Both the position numbers and the translations under genes were made by a program. The notes beneath the pieces were generated by a model. That model did not search any database, was not told the origin of the DNA, and saw only the letters and a program-made list of their open reading frames with translations. Shown in pieces: positions 60,558 through 64,000 of a stretch of 64,000 nt of DNA; positions within the stretch are counted from its first letter, which is position 1, and the number at the start of each line of letters is the position of its first letter. The DNA is from Thermoguttaceae bacterium (lineage in GTDB: Bacteria > Planctomycetota > Planctomycetia > Pirellulales > Thermoguttaceae), in contig JAFSMO010000074.1 of the NCBI GenBank assembly GCA_017447865.1, positions 186,001 to 250,000 of the forward strand. Reading direction: 5' to 3'.

Positions 60558-63023
60558 ATGGCTCGAAGCAATGCAGTCTGGGGAATTGACATTGGAAACT
60601 GTTCGCTCAAAGCGATGCGCGGCTACACGGATGACGCAAATCCGGGTGCGGTGATCGTTGACGCGGTCGATTACATTGAATATTCGCAGATTCTGACCCA
60701 ACCCGGCGTCGATGCGGACGCGGAGGTCCGGGAAGCGCTCAAACTTTTTCTTTCCCGCAACTCAATTAAAGGGGACAAAATTGCGTTCGCGATGAGCGGC
60801 CAAAACGGTTTGGTCCGTTTTCTGAAGCTCCCGCCGATCGAACCGAAAAAAATCCCGGAAATCGTAAAATATGAAGCAAAGCAGCAGATCGCCTTCCTGA
60901 ATGAAGTCATTTGGAAGTGGCAGCGAATGGGCCAGCAGGCTCAGGAAACCGCCTTCCCGCTCGAGGTTGAGATCGGTCTGTTTGCCGTGAAGCGCGACCA
61001 GATTTTCAAGATGGTGACGATGAGCGATTCGCTCGGGATCCCGATCGACACGATCCAGCTCACGCCTCTGGTGCTTTATAACTACCTGATGCACGACGAA
61101 ATGGGCGAGCTTCCGAGTATGGACGATTACGACCCGGAAAATCCGCCGCCATACGTCGTGGTTCTCTCGATGGGGACCGACTCCACGGACCTCATCCTCA
61201 CGAACGGATTCCGCGCCTGGCAGCGCAACCTCCCCATCGGCGGTAATCACTTCACGAAAGCGCTGATGAAAGAGCTGAAGCTCACTTTCGCGAAGGCGGA
61301 TCACCTCAAGCGGAACCTGGCCGCCAGCCAGGACAAAGTGGCGGTTCTGCGCGCCATGCAGCCCGTTTTCAACCAGTTCCAGAACGAAATCCAGCGGTCC
61401 CTCGGATTCTTCTCAAGCCTTGACCCGAATGCGCAGTACGAGCGCGTGATCGGGCTTGGAAACGCGATGAAGCTGACCGGTTTGACCCGGTACCTCTCCC
61501 AGAACCTGGGGATCGACGTGGCGACGGACAAACTGTTCCCGAACCTGGACACTTCGAACCTTGCGGACAGTTCGCTCATCAAGGAAAACCTTTCCACGTT
61601 CGGCACGTGCTACGGTCTTTGCCTTCAGGGGTTGAAAAAAGGCACGCTGAACACCAACTTCCTGCCGGGCGACGTGGTACTTACGCGTCTGATCAATTCC
61701 AAGAAGCCGTGGATGCTTGCCGCGACGGCGCTTCTGATGCTTGGTTCCGCGATTGGTTTTGCCGCTCAAATGAAAGTTCAGCCTTCCGTGGCAGACAAAA
61801 ACTGGCAGGTGGCCGAATCGAAGGCGGAGGGGCTTGCAACCAAGGCCAAGAGTTTCCAGGAGGCCATCACGACGCAGGAACAAACGTTCCAGACTCTCGA
61901 CAAAATGGGCGAAGATTTCATCATGGGTTTCCGAAGCCGCACTGCGTGGCTGGAGCTTCTGACGGGAATCAATGCCTGCCTCCCGGTCGAATCGGCGCCG
62001 CTTCCGGATGAAAGCAAACTTACTGCCGAAGAATGCGCCAATGCAATCATGAGCCGTAAAGAACTGCACATCGTGAACATCGAGGCGCAGCCGCTTTCGG
62101 ACTACGAGTCTCAGGAGTGGATGCGAGTCGCCATTACCTCGACCAACGGTGAAATTCTTCCGGACAAACTGAAGAAAACCTACAAAAAAATCGCGGCCGC
62201 TGCTGCGAAAGCCGCCGCTGCGGGGGATGACGAAGAGGCTGATTCTGGCGATGACGGAGAAGAAAGCCCGATGGACGCGCTGATTCGCGCCGCGCTCGCA
62301 CCGGAAAAAATCGCCGCGCTTGCTCCTGCGGCAGAAGACGGTGAAGAAGGCGAAGGAGAAGAGGAGGCCGCTCCGGCAGAAACCGCTTCCGAGGAGTCCG
62401 GCGGAGAGGATGAAGATGAAGAAGGCGTTCCCAAGCCGAAAAAACCCGCGCGGTGGATCGTTTCGATTTACGGTTACCACTGGCACAACGGAAACCAGGA
62501 AAGGATCAAGCTCGACAAATTCGTGGAAGATTCGTTCCTGAGTAAAATGACGGGTCCAGATGCGCTGCAATTCAAACTCCCGCTTCTGAAGTCGGCGGCC
62601 TTGATCGACCCGGATGCTCAGGGCGCGGAAGTCGTCACGATGAGCGATTTGGGAGTTCGTTACCCGGTCATCATCAATAAAGCGATCGAAGCGAGTTTCA
62701 ACGGAGGCTGGAAAGATAATCGGACCCGTGAGATCCGCGATGAGTATATGCTGGATCCGATGGCTATGAACGCCCGGACGAGAGTCCCTGCGATGGGGAT
62801 GGATCCGACCAATCCGGAAGGCATTCAGGAAGTTCCCAGACGCATGGGGCGCCGGTACGATTTCGTCATTCATTTCCTCTGGGAGCCGAAATCAGCGGTG
62901 GACCGTGCGGAACTTCGTGTTGCCGTTCAGGCCGCGGAAGCAAAACGGGCGGCAGAAGAAAAGGAAGCCCAGGAAATGCTTGACGGCGAAGATTCCGAGG
63001 ACTCGGATGATTCCGAAGAATGA
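60558..63023 (+). CDS. PilM-like protein fused to a membrane helix and periplasmic domain (GspL-like architecture)
   Basis: The protein has 821 residues. Residues 1-380 are an actin-like PilM domain: VWGIDIGNCSLKAM, FAMSGQNGLVRFLKLPPIEPKKI, EIVKYEAKQQIAF, VVVLSMGTDSTDLILTNG and RNLPIGGNHFTKAL. A membrane helix covers about 384-403 (WMLAATALLMLGSAIGFAA). The C-terminal 400 residues include an Ala/Glu/Asp-rich acidic segment at about 545-635 and a folded, beta-containing part from about 640. PilM and PilN are usually separate; GspL of type II secretion has this joined order. It anchors the inner-membrane platform for pilus assembly or secretion. AAGGAAAA precedes the start. Confidence 0.87.
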   Translation: MARSNAVWGIDIGNCSLKAMRGYTDDANPGAVIVDAVDYIEYSQILTQPGVDADAEVREALKLFLSRNSIKGDKIAFAMSGQNGLVRFLKLPPIEPKKIPEIVKYEAKQQIAFLNEVIWKWQRMGQQAQETAFPLEVEIGLFAVKRDQIFKMVTMSDSLGIPIDTIQLTPLVLYNYLMHDEMGELPSMDDYDPENPPPYVVVLSMGTDSTDLILTNGFRAWQRNLPIGGNHFTKALMKELKLTFAKADHLKRNLAASQDKVAVLRAMQPVFNQFQNEIQRSLGFFSSLDPNAQYERVIGLGNAMKLTGLTRYLSQNLGIDVATDKLFPNLDTSNLADSSLIKENLSTFGTCYGLCLQGLKKGTLNTNFLPGDVVLTRLINSKKPWMLAATALLMLGSAIGFAAQMKVQPSVADKNWQVAESKAEGLATKAKSFQEAITTQEQTFQTLDKMGEDFIMGFRSRTAWLELLTGINACLPVESAPLPDESKLTAEECANAIMSRKELHIVNIEAQPLSDYESQEWMRVAITSTNGEILPDKLKKTYKKIAAAAAKAAAAGDDEEADSGDDGEESPMDALIRAALAPEKIAALAPAAEDGEEGEGEEEAAPAETASEESGGEDEDEEGVPKPKKPARWIVSIYGYHWHNGNQERIKLDKFVEDSFLSKMTGPDALQFKLPLLKSAALIDPDAQGAEVVTMSDLGVRYPVIINKAIEASFNGGWKDNRTREIRDEYMLDPMAMNARTRVPAMGMDPTNPEGIQEVPRRMGRRYDFVIHFLWEPKSAVDRAELRVAVQAAEAKRAAEEKEAQEMLDGEDSEDSDDSEE

Positions 63024-63116
63024 TTTCCTGACTTTTATTCACTTCCCAAGATTGACGGCGCGGCAAACGCCGTCCCGAAATGCGCAAAACAAAACCTTTC
63101 AGTGTGGGGCTGAATC

Positions 63117-64000
63117 ATGACTAAATTCCAAATCGTTTTAACCTATATAAAGAAGTACATTTTCTGGGTCATCACCGGACTTTGCCTCGTCGTTACGTTC
63201 ATCGTCGGAGCTTCCGTCACCGGGAGCAAACAGGCTGAATTTAAAGCCAAAGTCGCTGAGATCGACAATCATTTCTCGGATATTCAGCGCCTCGCCGGTC
63301 AGGAAGTTCCGAACGAAATGGTCGTGGACCAGAAGAAAAAAGACGTCCTGACCCTGAAAGAAACCATTATTGACGCATGGTACCAGCTCTACAATCCCCA
63401 GGTCCAATACTTCGAAAACCTTTGGCCGAATTTCCGTAATGCGAAAGGTGATGTGGACGCACAGGCTGCTGATTATTTGGATGAACTCCAGAAAACCTGG
63501 CGCAGTCAGACCGTTTTCGACGCTGCGGACAATATGCCGTCGGAAGTTCAGGACGCTTACCGCCAGTACGTGACTCAAATCCAGGAATTTGACTTCATGA
63601 CCCGCTACAAAATTTACGTTCCGCAGACCGGAGTGGACGGAATGGACGGAGCGGGAATGATCAACGGGATCATCAATAATCAGGTTCAGGAAACGACCGG
63701 CACCACCGGCGTGGAACTCCCCTCCGAGGGAATGTGCACGTGGGATGATGTGAACCGCCAGCAAATGCGCCGCAGATTCCGTATCATGTCCCGCCGTATT
63801 GGGAATGGAAAACCGAATTCGACGCGCAAAGTACTTCTTGTTCAGGAAGACATTTGGATGTACGACATTCTGCTCGGCGCGATTTCCAAAATGAACGAAA
63901 AATCGGAAGGTTCCCACGACGCGGTCGTTAAAAGAATTTTCCGGATCGATATAGCCGACGACGCATCGACGCTGAACAGCACCGGAGAGGATGCTTCCCA
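63117..64000 (+). CDS. Single-span protein of the pilus/secretion locus, cut by the window edge
   Basis: I translated 294 codons; the frame is open at 64000. The N-terminus is short and basic, followed by one membrane helix (KYIFWVITGLCLVVTFIVGA, about 13-32). The outer part is rich in helices with Gln and Asp. It contains no motif I can assign, but the position directly after a PilM/PilN-like fusion and the N-in/C-out layout suit a PilO/GspM-like part. A small hairpin (GACGGCG with CGCCGTC, 63053-63075) lies in the 93-base gap before it. Confidence 0.75.
   Translation, partial: MTKFQIVLTYIKKYIFWVITGLCLVVTFIVGASVTGSKQAEFKAKVAEIDNHFSDIQRLAGQEVPNEMVVDQKKKDVLTLKETIIDAWYQLYNPQVQYFENLWPNFRNAKGDVDAQAADYLDELQKTWRSQTVFDAADNMPSEVQDAYRQYVTQIQEFDFMTRYKIYVPQTGVDGMDGAGMINGIINNQVQETTGTTGVELPSEGMCTWDDVNRQQMRRRFRIMSRRIGNGKPNSTRKVLLVQEDIWMYDILLGAISKMNEKSEGSHDAVVKRIFRIDIADDASTLNSTGEDAS

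Noticed and set aside
1..64000. tRNA, rRNA genes, IS transposases, integrases or phage genes
   Set aside because: None was found by reading; no tRNA-like T-loop with a matching acceptor stem and no transposase motif was seen.

Overview
The window looks like chromosomal DNA of an anaerobic planctomycete (phylum Planctomycetota, probably Pirellulales-like). The main reasons are a primary sigma factor with the long non-conserved insert typical of planctomycete RpoD, a PEP-CTERM protease, several secreted glycoside hydrolases, a Tat-exported neutral-ceramidase-like protein, a four-ACT aspartokinase, a PilM protein fused to a periplasmic domain, and several SPFH proteins. An iron-only hydrogenase and an ETF/acyl-CoA dehydrogenase operon point to fermentation. 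Coding DNA is GC-rich and the gaps are AT-rich. The assignment is inference from protein families; no 16S rRNA or tRNA gene was seen.

Layout. 1-6.4 kb: a truncated SDR, ribBA, a secreted (alpha/alpha)6-barrel glycosidase-like protein, a Tat-signal [FeFe] hydrogenase and trpS. 6.6-14.6 kb: secreted or membrane proteins of unknown role, a SUMF1-domain protein, a thioesterase/RNA methyltransferase pair, and a kexin-like PEP-CTERM protease. 14.9-24.4 kb: housekeeping genes (aspartokinase, K+/H+ antiporter, sigma factor, rplM-rpsI, M42 peptidase, endonuclease IV) and an unannotated 48-residue gene. 24.5-30.3 kb: a PqqD-like/hydrolase pair, two low-complexity membrane proteins, a very cysteine-rich exported repeat protein, and rpsL/rpsG. 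30.4-44.2 kb: secreted carbohydrate- or lipid-active enzymes, NAD-type isocitrate dehydrogenase, mutY, mtaB and a 1089-residue exported protein. 44.3-51.7 kb: acyl-CoA dehydrogenase with etfA and etfB, then glgB-proB. 51.8-58.2 kb: a four-gene operon of three SPFH proteins and a P1B-type ATPase. 58.5-64 kb: an S1/P1-nuclease-like protein and the start of a type IV pilus/type II secretion-like locus that runs off the window.

The strongest candidate for an undescribed system is the SPFH-triad/P-type ATPase operon (51.8-58.2 kb): a polytopic HflK-like protein, a His/Cys-tailed SPFH protein, a third SPFH protein, and an ATPase with CPG in place of CPC and no N-terminal metal-binding domain. The second theme is a set of intergenic elements built as arms of tandem heptanucleotides facing each other in inverted orientation around a core. 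They occur upstream of the antiporter gene, the PqqD-like gene and mutY, and between etfB and etfA, and several touch start or stop codons. Promoters often read TTGACx, 16-17 bp, then GG-TATAAT or GG-TAAAAT.
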